A stretch of 64,000 bases of DNA, from contig NZ_BLAW01000001.1 in NCBI RefSeq assembly GCF_009617895.1, positions 239,001 through 303,000 of the forward strand. The letters run 5' to 3'. The stretch's first letter is position 1, and every line of letters begins with the position of its first letter. Both the position numbers and the translations under genes were made by a program. The notes beneath the pieces are model-generated. The model searched no databases, was not told the DNA's origin, and saw nothing but the letters and a program-made list of their open reading frames with translations. The DNA comes from Prolixibacter sp. SD074 (GTDB lineage: Bacteria; Bacteroidota; Bacteroidia; Bacteroidales; Prolixibacteraceae). Positions 25,683 to 34,370 of the stretch are shown piece by piece.

Positions 25683-27542
25683 ATGAATAGTATGAAAGCT
25701 AAACTGACGATTGTAATCTTGATTTTTAGTCTCCCGTTGATTGCACAAAACCGGGCACCAGCAGGAAACAGGATAAAGACCCGGTGGGCTGCAACAGTCA
25801 CCCCGGAAAATGTATGGAAAGAGTACCCGCGGCCCCAGTTCGAGCGTTCGGACTGGATGTCGCTGAACGGGTTGTGGAAGTATGCCATATTGAAGGATAA
25901 CCAGGGCGAGCCGAAAAAATTCCAGGGGAATATCCTGGTTCCGTTTTGTGTTGAGTCTTCTCTTTCAGGTGTTGGCCGTTCCTTCTTACCCGGCGACCGG
26001 CTGTGGTACAAGCGTCGTTTCACGATTCCGGCGGGTTGGAAAGGAAAGAACGTTATCCTGAATTTCGAAGCGGTGGATTATTCCACCACGGTTTATGTCA
26101 ATGGTCTTCTGGTTGGTTCGCACAAGGGTGGCTACGACCGTTTTTCATTTGATATAACAAAGTATTTAAGCAAAAAAGGCTCCAATGAATTAGTCGTAAC
26201 CGTCACCGATCCGACCAATACCGGTTCTCAGCCCCGGGGTAAACAGCAACTTTCGCAGGAAGGGATCTGGTATACCCCGGTCAGCGGTATCTGGCAAACC
26301 GTTTGGCTCGAAGCTGTCTCGCATGAAGCGTATCTTCAGGAAGTAAAAACGACGCCGAATATCGATACTAAAACGGTTTCGGTCATTCCCATGCTGAATA
26401 AGCCGCTAAAACCGGAATACAGCGTTCAGGTTGCCATATCGCTAGGTGGGAAAGAAGTAGTAGCTAAACAGGAGGTGAAGGCAGACAGGGAAGCAGTTAT
26501 TACTATTGAAAACCCCAAACTGTGGTCGCCTGACCAGCCGGTATTGTACCATATGGATTTGACGCTGACCAACCGTGCGGGTGAAGTGCTGGATCGCGTG
26601 AAAAGCTATTTCGGGATGCGGAAGATCAGCCTGGGCGATAAAGACGGGAATAAGTACCTCTTCCTGAACAACAAGCCGTTGTTCCAGTACGGCCCGCTGG
26701 ATCAGGGCTGGTGGCCCGATGGTTTATACACTCCGCCGTCAGACGAGGCCATGAAATACGATATTGAAGTGACCAAAGAGATGGGCTTCAATATGATCCG
26801 GAAACATATCAAGGTTGAGCCGGCCCGCTGGTATTACTATTGCGACAAACTGGGAATGCTGGTTTGGCAGGATATGCCTTCCGGAATGGTGGTTATGCAG
26901 GAAGAGGGCAAAGAGCGGCCGGTACATGTTCAGCATGTTTCCCCCCGGGGCCGGGATCTACAGGTCCGGACGGCCCATGCAGAAGACTATGAGCATGAAC
27001 TTCGCCGGATGATTGATCTGCACTACAATTCGCCATCCATTGTAGTTTGGGTCCCTTTCAACGAAGGTTGGGGTCAGTATGCTACCTGCAGAATTGCCAG
27101 TATGGTCAGGAAAATCGATCCGACACGCCTGGTGGATGCAGTTACCGGGTGGGCCCTGCGTCCATGCGGTGATATGTATGATATACACACTTATCAAAAA
27201 GAAGTCCATGTTCCGCCCGTATCGATAGACCGGGCTTCGGTGATTGGCGAATTCGGAGGTATCGGCTATCCTGTTAAGGGTCACTTATGGAACCCGGACA
27301 CAGGAAACTGGGGATATCAAACGTATCACTCGGCTGATGATCTGCTCAAAAATTACATCGCAAAATTTAACCAGATCGTTGAAATGGAAAAAACGAAAGG
27401 CTTGTCCGCTGCAGTTTACACGCAAACCACTGATGTGGAAGGGGAGGTCAATGGTTTGATGACTTACGATCGGAAGGTGATTAAAATACCAGTGGATACA
27501 TTGAAAAAAATTCATTCAGTATTGTTTGAAAAGAAGGAGTAA
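25683..27542 (+). CDS. GH2-family exo-glycosidase
   Basis: Exported GH2 enzyme of 619 aa with a signal peptide ending near FSLPLIAQ (residues 15-22). Domains: sugar-binding jelly roll (about 40-210, with LWYKRRFTIP and VDYSTTVYVNG), Ig-like domain (about 215-312), TIM barrel (about 315-610). The acid/base is Glu461 in WVPFNEGWGQY and the nucleophile is Glu523 in VIGEFGG. The family includes beta-galactosidase, beta-glucuronidase, beta-mannosidase and arabinosidase activities. Here galactosidase or glucuronidase would suit the locus, but nothing in the sequence settles it. A second ATG at 25692 is possible. A decayed GH43 tail lies downstream. Confidence 0.91.
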   Translation: MNSMKAKLTIVILIFSLPLIAQNRAPAGNRIKTRWAATVTPENVWKEYPRPQFERSDWMSLNGLWKYAILKDNQGEPKKFQGNILVPFCVESSLSGVGRSFLPGDRLWYKRRFTIPAGWKGKNVILNFEAVDYSTTVYVNGLLVGSHKGGYDRFSFDITKYLSKKGSNELVVTVTDPTNTGSQPRGKQQLSQEGIWYTPVSGIWQTVWLEAVSHEAYLQEVKTTPNIDTKTVSVIPMLNKPLKPEYSVQVAISLGGKEVVAKQEVKADREAVITIENPKLWSPDQPVLYHMDLTLTNRAGEVLDRVKSYFGMRKISLGDKDGNKYLFLNNKPLFQYGPLDQGWWPDGLYTPPSDEAMKYDIEVTKEMGFNMIRKHIKVEPARWYYYCDKLGMLVWQDMPSGMVVMQEEGKERPVHVQHVSPRGRDLQVRTAHAEDYEHELRRMIDLHYNSPSIVVWVPFNEGWGQYATCRIASMVRKIDPTRLVDAVTGWALRPCGDMYDIHTYQKEVHVPPVSIDRASVIGEFGGIGYPVKGHLWNPDTGNWGYQTYHSADDLLKNYIAKFNQIVEMEKTKGLSAAVYTQTTDVEGEVNGLMTYDRKVIKIPVDTLKKIHSVLFEKKE

Positions 27543-27658
27543 ATGAGCTGGGAAAGAGATTTTTTCACAGATAGCAAACAATATGCTCTTCCTTCGATTT
27601 GGGAGACCTTATCTTTAAGCAATCCTTTAAATAACTACCATGATGAAGATTAGTGCTG

Positions 27659-27823
27659 TGTGTTTTTGTCATAAAAATCCCTGGGAAAGACGAATGGTAC
27701 ATCGTTTATCATCGCAGGCCACTGGGCGAGACGGACGCCAATCACCGGGTCACCTGCATCGACCATATGTATTTTGACGCCCGTGGATTTATTATTCCGG
27801 TGAGAATAACACGGGAGGGGTAG
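27659..27823 (+). pseudogene. remnant of a GH43-family gene C-terminus
   Basis: One frame reads IKIPGKDEWYIVYHRRPLGE, then a DANHRVTCIDHMYFDARGF-type stretch, and ends IIPVRITREG before TAG at 27821. This is the standard end of a GH43 enzyme (KxPGxDEWYIVYHRRP, HRVTCIDxMYFD). Upstream there are stop codons and no catalytic blades, so only about 55 codons remain. It occupies the middle of the 412-bp gap between the GH2 and aldose epimerase genes. It marks a deleted or degraded arabinosidase-like gene. Confidence 0.8.
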
Positions 27824-27954
27824 CTGAAAAAGATTTATCAAAATAAGGTGAGCACTGGCTTAATCTTGTATCCGATTGGAGATTTTAAGGACGAGATGCC
27901 GGGGAAGTTCCAATGAAAAAAAGCATTTAATATCAACTCATAAACCATAGAGAA

Positions 27955-29103
27955 ATGAAACTAACGAAATACCTTTTAGCAGTAGCGACAGTAGGATTTT
28001 TACTGGGAGGCTGCAGTCAGGAGAAAAAAAGTACGACGACTTGTGGTCATCTGGATGCCAAAAGTTTTCAAAAAACGGTAAATGGCCGTAAAACAAACCT
28101 TTATTTTCTGCATAACGGCGATTTGGCGGCTGCCATTACCAATTATGGCGGCCGTATTGTGAGTTTATGCGCTCCGGACCGGAATGGGCAAAAAGCTGAT
28201 GTTGTATTAGGTTTCGATAATATTGACAGTTATATCCAGTCGCACGAACCTTTTTACGGAGCTTTGATTGGCCGGGTTGGGAACCGGATTGCCAAAGGGA
28301 GGTTTACCCTTGATGGGGTGACATATACACTGCCGCTGAATAACGGTGTGAATCATCTTCACGGAGGCCCGGGAGGTTTTCACAATGAAGTATGGAGCGC
28401 AAAATCGAAAACAGACAGTTCGCTGGTGCTTGACTACTTTTCGAAAGACGGGGAAATGGGGTACCCGGGCAACCTGAACGTAGAAGTAACCTACACCCTG
28501 ACGAGAAATAATGCCTTGCGCATTGACTATCGGGCTACCACGGATAAAGCAACACCCGTGAATTTGACCAATCATGCTTTCTATAACCTGGCAGGAGAAG
28601 GCAGTGGAACGATCAATAACCAGTTGCTCACCATCAACGCTGACTATTATACTCCGGTGGATTCAACAATGATACCGTTGGGAAAAAATGAGCCGGTTGA
28701 AGGTACCCCATTCGATTTCCGGAAGGCGAAGCCCATCGGTCAGGACCTGTCGAAACAGGCTACAAACGAGCAATTGAAGAACGGCAAGGGATACGATCAC
28801 AATTTTGTGTTGAATAAGACAAAAGAGGGGGAAATGAGCTGGGCAGCAACAGTTTTCGATCCAACGAGCGGAAGAAAGATGGAAATATTTACCGAAGAGC
28901 CCGGTCTGCAATTCTACGGTGGTAACTTCATGGACGGAAGCGATATTGGAAAATCAGGCAAACATTATAATTATCGGGAAGCGTTCGCTCTGGAAACACA
29001 ACATTTCCCGGATTCTCCAAATCATCCTGATTTTCCCTCTATTATTCTGCGTCCGGGAGAGGTTTACCACACTTCATCGATTTATCGGTTTAGTGTGGAG
29101 TGA
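27955..29103 (+). CDS. aldose 1-epimerase (galactose mutarotase family), exported lipoprotein
   Basis: Mutarotase of 382 aa that interconverts alpha and beta anomers of free sugars. Lipoprotein Cys20 (LLGGCSQ) places it in the periplasm or on the membrane. Family motifs are AAITNYGGRIVSLCAPD, FYGALIGRVGNRIAKGRF with the binding Arg, NNGVNHLHGGPGGFHN with the substrate His, PVNLTNHAFYNLAGEG with the catalytic His, and the final ETQHFPDSPNHPDFPS with the catalytic Glu. It is the last gene of region 1 and would feed released galactose or arabinose to catabolism in the right anomer. Confidence 0.94.
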   Translation: MKLTKYLLAVATVGFLLGGCSQEKKSTTTCGHLDAKSFQKTVNGRKTNLYFLHNGDLAAAITNYGGRIVSLCAPDRNGQKADVVLGFDNIDSYIQSHEPFYGALIGRVGNRIAKGRFTLDGVTYTLPLNNGVNHLHGGPGGFHNEVWSAKSKTDSSLVLDYFSKDGEMGYPGNLNVEVTYTLTRNNALRIDYRATTDKATPVNLTNHAFYNLAGEGSGTINNQLLTINADYYTPVDSTMIPLGKNEPVEGTPFDFRKAKPIGQDLSKQATNEQLKNGKGYDHNFVLNKTKEGEMSWAATVFDPTSGRKMEIFTEEPGLQFYGGNFMDGSDIGKSGKHYNYREAFALETQHFPDSPNHPDFPSIILRPGEVYHTSSIYRFSVE

Positions 29104-29108
29104 GAGCC

Positions 29109-29128
29109 ATATGCCTGATATGGCATAT
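29109..29128 (+). terminator. weak hairpin after aldose epimerase
   Basis: ATATGCC (29109-29115) and GGCATAT (29122-29128) form a perfect 7-bp stem with a 6-nt loop, six bases after the stop codon. There is no clear T tract, so termination is only likely. Confidence 0.4.
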
Positions 29129-29342
29129 CTAAAACTGAAAAAAGGAGATATTCGTTATTCTGCCTTTGTTCCTTACCCTCCTGCGCAAACGGTGTAAAAC
29201 TTAGGGCAAGGCAAAGTCTTATCGTCGGGTAACAAGCCGATGGGCGGCGCCCTGAAGAGGGTGTAAGCAAAAAAGTTACAGGTTTTAAAATTTTATATTG
29301 CACGATCTCGAACCTTTGACGATTTCCGGTTTTCCGAAGCGT

Positions 29343-29434
29343 ATCTCGCCTCCACGAGATGAAGAAGAAGATCCCGCGAGATGCTCATCCCAAACTCACG
29401 AGTTGAGCTTCGCGCGGGAATGAGAAGCGCTTCT
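29343..29434. repeat. cluster of three inverted repeats in a gene-free gap
   Basis: The gap 29104-29748 has no intact gene. Three palindromic units lie close together: ATCTCG/CGAGAT (29343-29348, 29355-29360), CCCGCGAGATGCTCA paired with TGAGCTTCGCGCGGG (29373-29387, 29404-29418, three mismatches) and the perfect palindrome AGAAGCGCTTCT (29423-29434). They look like REP-type or transcription-end structures between convergent genes, since the next gene runs on the minus strand. Confidence 0.5.
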
Positions 29435-29621
29435 TAAACTATGGCAAACGAAAATGTACTTTTCTTTCCGCAGAAACCCCACCAACAGCTTTCCCCACTA
29501 TGGACATTCTTTTTAATTATTTTGTTAACTGGTGAACTTAATGATAAATAAGATGAGAACGAAGCAAGGTAGCATATCGACTAACCAATTTTAGCCGTTC
29601 AATTGAAGAAAATGATTCACC

Positions 29622-29707
29622 ATGGCAAAAATCAAGGTGAAAAATACAGCTGTCAGGGTTGTTGCGATAGATGATCCGATTACCTATCGCTTACTGATAT
29701 CGTTTTC
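29622..29707 (+). pseudogene. remnant of a KilA-N-domain-type gene start
   Basis: ATG 29622 opens MAKIKVKNTAVRVVAIDD (18 codons). After two extra bases the reading continues in another frame as DYLSLTDIV (29678-29704). Joined, this matches the start of small KilA-N DNA-binding proteins (MAKIKVK...DYISLTDIA). After that the match is lost. The piece is about 27 codons long and cannot encode a working protein. Such genes usually travel with mobile DNA. Confidence 0.55.
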
Positions 29708-29748
29708 AACAAACGCCATTGCAACCTATGTTTCGTGATTTATCCTTG

Positions 29749-32244
29749 TTAACTCAAAGACCTTAATGAATGTGGGAAGTCGGTTCCCATGATGTTTTTA
29801 TATTCAATGACAAAAGCCTGGTATTTTATCGTGGCTTCGTCAGTCATCTTGAGTCTTTGCATCGCTTTTATCTGGTAGCTTAGTACGGTGTCATTTAGCG
29901 GATCAATGCCGAACAATGCCTCGGCAAGATCAATCGTTGTTTGGTACGCTTTTGCATGAAACGACTTTTCAATTTCGAGAAGAAGGATGGGTTCCAGCTT
30001 CTGTTCCATTTTCTCTTTAAATGAATCATAGAGTTCATGATCAGAAAGCTTTAGGAATTTGCCACGGGTAATAATTTCAATCAGTTCTTCCCTTGATTCT
30101 TCAAAATCATGGTCCGAAATGAGTTCGAGACACCGAATATAATCGCAATAGAATTCGTTTGTTTGGACGATTTTGAAACAACCTTTTTCGTAGGACAATT
30201 CAATCCCATCAAGTTCACCCAGTGCTTTCCGCAGGTTGTTAATGGTAACTCCCCTTGAGTTTTTTACGTTTCCAGCAGGACGGTCCGGCCACAAAATGTT
30301 GCTTAAACGTCGAGAGGTAATTCCGCCTTCAGCGCTATATTGCAAAATCAAACAGAAGACTTGCTTCAGTTTGGCACTGAACATGTAAGTAATATCCTTA
30401 TTATTCCTGTTGCGGACCATAAAGTCACCAAACAAATAGATTGAATTGGGTTTTGTTATTGTTTTTGCTTTTCCATCATCATGTAAAATGGCAAGTTCAG
30501 CTTCGCTCGCCTCCCGATGCTGCCTAAGTTTTCTATACACGAGATATACAATACCCAAAATAGAAGTGCCGGCAAGAATAATAATCCATATTGCAGCAGT
30601 GTTCATCCCTCTCTTTGAATAGCTTTTTATTTCGTCTGCGGTAATAGGGGGAAAGGCGAGTGAATAGATTTTCAGGTCGGAAGCAATGTCATCGTCAAAT
30701 TCCTGTACCGTTGCATACAGGTTGTTCAGTTGGTCGTCGTAGTATAAATTTGCATTGGTCGTAATTTTATCGGAATGTATCGGGATGGAGTCCCCCAGTA
30801 CATCATTGCTCCCGTCTATCAACGAAAAACGATATAATTTCAGATACGAGTTTGAGAAATGTTCCGGGTAACACAAAGTATAGAAACACGAATCGTTTAA
30901 AACAATCATGCCCCGAACGGGAACGACATTATCTTTGTTCCATGGTATCTGCCAACATTTGGTAATTTTATTTGTGTTGAGATCGACCTTGTAGAGATCA
31001 TAGTAATATCTCCTGCCAACGGTTTGTTGGCCGGATTCGTTTCCCATCCCTCCAAAGATGTAAACGGAATTCTTTTCTTTTAAATAACCAACGGAAGAGA
31101 AATAACGTGGTGACAGGAAGTCTCCCGAAAAACGATTCCGGGTTTTCCATTCTTTGTTTTCAATATCGTACGTGACAAAGTTTTTGCTGTAGTGCATACT
31201 TCCAAATCCACCGAAAATGGTGTATTGTTTTTTATCCGGATCGAAAAAAGAACCGTGATGGTGTAATTGCGTTGGAAGCTGTTCATACGTTTCCGGTGTC
31301 CATTTATAAGTGTTTAGGTCGAGGCTGGCAACGGTCGATCCATCGTATGGGCCTTCATAATAAACTTCGTAAGAATACAGCTTGTCGTTTTTTACATCAA
31401 TGAAGTTCGTGCCAAGGATGAGTTTTACCGGACATATCTTATCAAAAACTTTTACTTCTGTTTCGCCCGACCTTACATTATAAATATATATCGAATCGTC
31501 GTTGAAATAATAAAATTCCTTCTTCCTGGGATTGTAATTGGTGCCCGCTACCGATTTTGATTTAAACGAAGTCTTATATCTCCAATGATAGGAGTCGTTG
31601 ATCAGCCATTCGGGATTGATCACTTTCCCGATTGCCTTGCCCTTTTTGTCGTAAACGATTGAACCTTCACTTTCTTTTAACGGGAAGATGTATTTTTCGT
31701 CATTGCCAATGGATAATTCTTTTATGGCAAAAGAAGGGACATCAATAATATAATCGCTTTTCCCGAAAAGAACGATGGGGTAATAAGTATTCGGAAGGTC
31801 AACATTACCAATTTCAAATTTCCGGTTATGGATGGTCAAATTTATGGAGTCGTTTACCAAATCGAAAGAAAGCTTCATTTTAAACCAGTGAAGGTTAATT
31901 AACTCTTTTCGATCAAAACTGGCATTGATAAGGTTATCTTTTCCTTCTTCGTTAAACTCAAATTTATAGTCATCTCCCTGCGCATCGTAATGCAGGTTAT
32001 AGATTCGGTTACTTTTTTTGTTTTTAATTCGGATAATGTAGCCAATTTTGGTGGTCGGGTAAAGCGAGATATTAAATTCAATATCGAACTTATTCGAGAA
32101 ACTTACACTATTCGCTCCAAAAACATTGTATGATGTCCGTTGATCTATTGGTTTTTCGCCACCATGAAACTTTAATCCTCCCAACAACGATTCATTCAAC
32201 GGCAGGAGTACCGATAGCAAAAATACAAACGCATACAGCCTCAT
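29749..32244 (-). CDS. membrane-spanning SARP-type regulator with LamG-like and Kelch-like sensor domains
   Basis: Protein of 831 aa on the minus strand. Order of parts: signal peptide (1-16), a LamG/concanavalin-like domain (about 45-190, NKFDIEFNISLYP), a Kelch-like propeller (about 225-535, with IFGGFGSM and IFGGMGNES), one membrane helix (551-570, AIWIIILAGTSILGIVYLVY), a winged helix of the SARP/OmpR type (about 603-695, SIYLFGDFMV, LSNILWPDRP, SRGVTINNLRKALG) and a BTAD helical-repeat domain (about 697-820). The sensor part would lie in the periplasm and the DNA-binding part in the cytoplasm. It is divergent from the mannan operon, and a phased repeat array lies between them. It may therefore be the direct sensor-activator of that operon. 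The domain calls are good; the regulatory target is inferred. Confidence 0.85.
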   Translation of the reverse strand: MRLYAFVFLLSVLLPLNESLLGGLKFHGGEKPIDQRTSYNVFGANSVSFSNKFDIEFNISLYPTTKIGYIIRIKNKKSNRIYNLHYDAQGDDYKFEFNEEGKDNLINASFDRKELINLHWFKMKLSFDLVNDSINLTIHNRKFEIGNVDLPNTYYPIVLFGKSDYIIDVPSFAIKELSIGNDEKYIFPLKESEGSIVYDKKGKAIGKVINPEWLINDSYHWRYKTSFKSKSVAGTNYNPRKKEFYYFNDDSIYIYNVRSGETEVKVFDKICPVKLILGTNFIDVKNDKLYSYEVYYEGPYDGSTVASLDLNTYKWTPETYEQLPTQLHHHGSFFDPDKKQYTIFGGFGSMHYSKNFVTYDIENKEWKTRNRFSGDFLSPRYFSSVGYLKEKNSVYIFGGMGNESGQQTVGRRYYYDLYKVDLNTNKITKCWQIPWNKDNVVPVRGMIVLNDSCFYTLCYPEHFSNSYLKLYRFSLIDGSNDVLGDSIPIHSDKITTNANLYYDDQLNNLYATVQEFDDDIASDLKIYSLAFPPITADEIKSYSKRGMNTAAIWIIILAGTSILGIVYLVYRKLRQHREASEAELAILHDDGKAKTITKPNSIYLFGDFMVRNRNNKDITYMFSAKLKQVFCLILQYSAEGGITSRRLSNILWPDRPAGNVKNSRGVTINNLRKALGELDGIELSYEKGCFKIVQTNEFYCDYIRCLELISDHDFEESREELIEIITRGKFLKLSDHELYDSFKEKMEQKLEPILLLEIEKSFHAKAYQTTIDLAEALFGIDPLNDTVLSYQIKAMQRLKMTDEATIKYQAFVIEYKNIMGTDFPHSLRSLS

Positions 32245-32379
32245 TGATTAGTCACACTTTTAACAAGATCTGGGAACAAAGGTATTAAAAAATCCGGCAG
32301 CATAAGCAGTGTGAATTTTGGGCTTGTGATTATTCCCGCAGTCGGAGGATTATGGGATAGATTAATAAATTTTTGTCCG

Positions 32380-32425
32380 TTTTAACCCGATTTTAACCCA
32401 TATTTTAACCACCATCCGATAATAT
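32380..32425 (+). promoter_or_regulatory. phased TTTTAACC repeat array and -7-like element (candidate SARP operator)
   Basis: TTTTAACC occurs at 32380-32387, 32391-32398 and 32403-32410, that is at 11- and 12-bp steps on one face of the helix. Nine bases after the last copy comes TAATAT (32420-32425), a possible -7/-10 box. A fourth copy is at 32503-32510, near the ATG at 32523. SARP proteins bind heptamer direct repeats spaced about 11 bp, with the last repeat about 8 bp from the -10 box, so the layout fits the adjacent regulator closely. I noticed no similar array elsewhere in the window. Confidence 0.65.
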
Positions 32426-32522
32426 TTACAGTGACTAAAAAGAAATCTTGAATGACAGTTCTGGTTTGTGCGAATTGGTTTTTGCTCCCGGGACTGGACA
32501 TGTTTTAACCTAATTTAAAAAT

Positions 32523-34352
32523 ATGAAGCTAATTGAATTCTTAAAAGCATTTGCTTTCGCTGCATTGCTGGGTACGATTATCGTATCAGTTAGTTCTTGT
32601 AACAAAGATGACCAACTACAGGGGCCGGTGTATGGAACCGTAACAGGTACTGTCACCGATGAAGGTGGTCAACCCATATCTGATGTTCAAGTAACTATTT
32701 CGGGAGTAAACGAAGACGACGTTGTTGTTACGACGGCTGCAGATGGGACCTATACTGCAGAAAATGTATCCTTAACGGTACATGCGGTAAAATTTACGAA
32801 AGATGGTTGGTTAACGGTTAGCGTTACAGTTAATGCCGACAAGTTTGTGGATGGGGTAGCTAACGCCAGTGCTTCAATGGTAAACGCTTCGGCCAGCATT
32901 ATCGGTACCGTTATCGATGTTAAAAATGGCGGAACTCCGCTTGAAGGAGTGACTGTGAGTCTGGGAGCTGATAACGATGTGTTTACCGGTGCCGATGGTC
33001 GCTTCTCAATCAATAATTTAGTTGTTGATGACTATACGGTAACATTCACCAAAGCAAACTATGTCACAATTACAAAAGCGATTACTCCGGAAAGCTTTGT
33101 TAACGGTGTGGTGAGCCTGAACATTGAAATGGGGGCGCAGGAAGTACTTCGTGGTTTGACTGCGGAAGACTTAATGAGCGCCGATAAATGGTACTACAGC
33201 GAATACCGCGGCGGTGGCAATGCCGATGCTTATCCCCACTGGGACTGGGCTTGCGATTACATGTGTTCGCTCACCTTCTGGGGCAACTGGGAAGAACAAT
33301 GGGAAGGTACCACCTTGCGTATCCGCAACGACGGAGACCAACAAAACAACCCGGCTGACATGGATGTATTCGACTCTTACACCTATGGAAGTAAGTTGAT
33401 CACTGAAGACAATAAAATCATGTCATTGCGGATCCGTACGCATAACGCAGACGAAGCTAGTCCGGCCTATTATGGTGTGCAGGTCGTCGACCTCGCTGAA
33501 GCGCAACCGGCAGCCGTGAAGGTGGGTGAGACAAAAATCTGGGGATCGGGTGATTACACCGATGTTGATTTTGACCTGAGTGATTACGTTGGTAAAGAAG
33601 TGATCATTGCAATCGGTATCTACCGTCACGAAACGGGCGATTACTGGAAACAACTTGTATTGAGGGCGATTCGTTTTGCCGACCAAAAAGTTGAAGGAAC
33701 AGGATGGTTACCTGGGGATGAAGCTGTAGCAGGTTGGAAATTGCCAATGAGCGCAGTTCGTTCGACCATGCCACAAACAAAATATTCTTTTACTGGGATC
33801 AGTCCAATCAGCGCCGGAAGGAATGTCAGTATGACGGATGGATATCCGGCAGCTTATCAGGCATGGCGGGCTGTGGCTCACGTAGCGGCAGAGTGGTCGT
33901 TTGTTCCTTTGAGAAAAGACCCGGAAGTATTTCCATCGGAAGGCTACATCATTAAAACACGTAATACTGCGGACGTTGATACCAAAGTGCCTGAATCTTA
34001 CTTGTATACGAAATTCTCAATCGCTTCGGGCCACGATCAGCTGACGTTTAGCACCCGTAACTTCGGAGACAACTATACATTCTTCAAAATCACTGCCATC
34101 CAAAATGATGGAACCGTTACAAATGTCATCCCAATTTCCAATACTGCTCAGGAAGCTGAAGAAGCTGCAGACGGATGCATGAAGTTTAAACACGGAGACG
34201 GTGGTGCCGGAAACCCTGAAGGCTATGCTTCATTCGTGTACGATTTGTCGCAGTTTGATGGCAAAGACGTAACCATTGTACTGGGAGTATATAACGGAGC
34301 TGCTAATACCGGTGAAAACAAGCTGGTGATACACTCAATTGATTTGAACTAG
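32523..34352 (+). CDS. putative surface glycan-binding lipoprotein with two carboxypeptidase-regulatory-like domains
   Basis: Exported lipoprotein of 609 aa, lipidation Cys26 (VSVSSCNKD). Two carboxypeptidase-regulatory-like beta domains follow (about 37-120, TGTVTDEGGQPISDV; about 125-205, GTVIDVKNGGTPLEGV). Two similar beta-sandwich modules make up the rest (about 210-388 and 405-609). They share an ending: DYTDVDFDLSDYVGKEVIIAIG and SFVYDLSQFDGKDVTIVLG. No catalytic motif is seen. As first gene of the operon next to GH76, SusC and SusD, it probably binds the glycan at the cell surface. GH76 starts 18 bp downstream. It is rich in aromatic residues near 223-260, where a binding face could lie. 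Confidence 0.75.
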   Translation: MKLIEFLKAFAFAALLGTIIVSVSSCNKDDQLQGPVYGTVTGTVTDEGGQPISDVQVTISGVNEDDVVVTTAADGTYTAENVSLTVHAVKFTKDGWLTVSVTVNADKFVDGVANASASMVNASASIIGTVIDVKNGGTPLEGVTVSLGADNDVFTGADGRFSINNLVVDDYTVTFTKANYVTITKAITPESFVNGVVSLNIEMGAQEVLRGLTAEDLMSADKWYYSEYRGGGNADAYPHWDWACDYMCSLTFWGNWEEQWEGTTLRIRNDGDQQNNPADMDVFDSYTYGSKLITEDNKIMSLRIRTHNADEASPAYYGVQVVDLAEAQPAAVKVGETKIWGSGDYTDVDFDLSDYVGKEVIIAIGIYRHETGDYWKQLVLRAIRFADQKVEGTGWLPGDEAVAGWKLPMSAVRSTMPQTKYSFTGISPISAGRNVSMTDGYPAAYQAWRAVAHVAAEWSFVPLRKDPEVFPSEGYIIKTRNTADVDTKVPESYLYTKFSIASGHDQLTFSTRNFGDNYTFFKITAIQNDGTVTNVIPISNTAQEAEEAADGCMKFKHGDGGAGNPEGYASFVYDLSQFDGKDVTIVLGVYNGAANTGENKLVIHSIDLN

Positions 34353-34370
34353 AAATAGACAGAAACTAGA

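Noticed and set aside
29200-29275. GC-rich stretch with GGGCGGCGCCCTGAAGAGGG, first considered as a riboswitch
   Set aside because: No conserved riboswitch core can be matched and it lies downstream of the last gene of region 1, with no gene on the + strand to control.
32503-32510. Fourth TTTTAACC copy as part of the operator array
   Set aside because: It is about 93 bp from the other three and only 12 bp before the start codon, so it is noted but not counted as part of the phased array.
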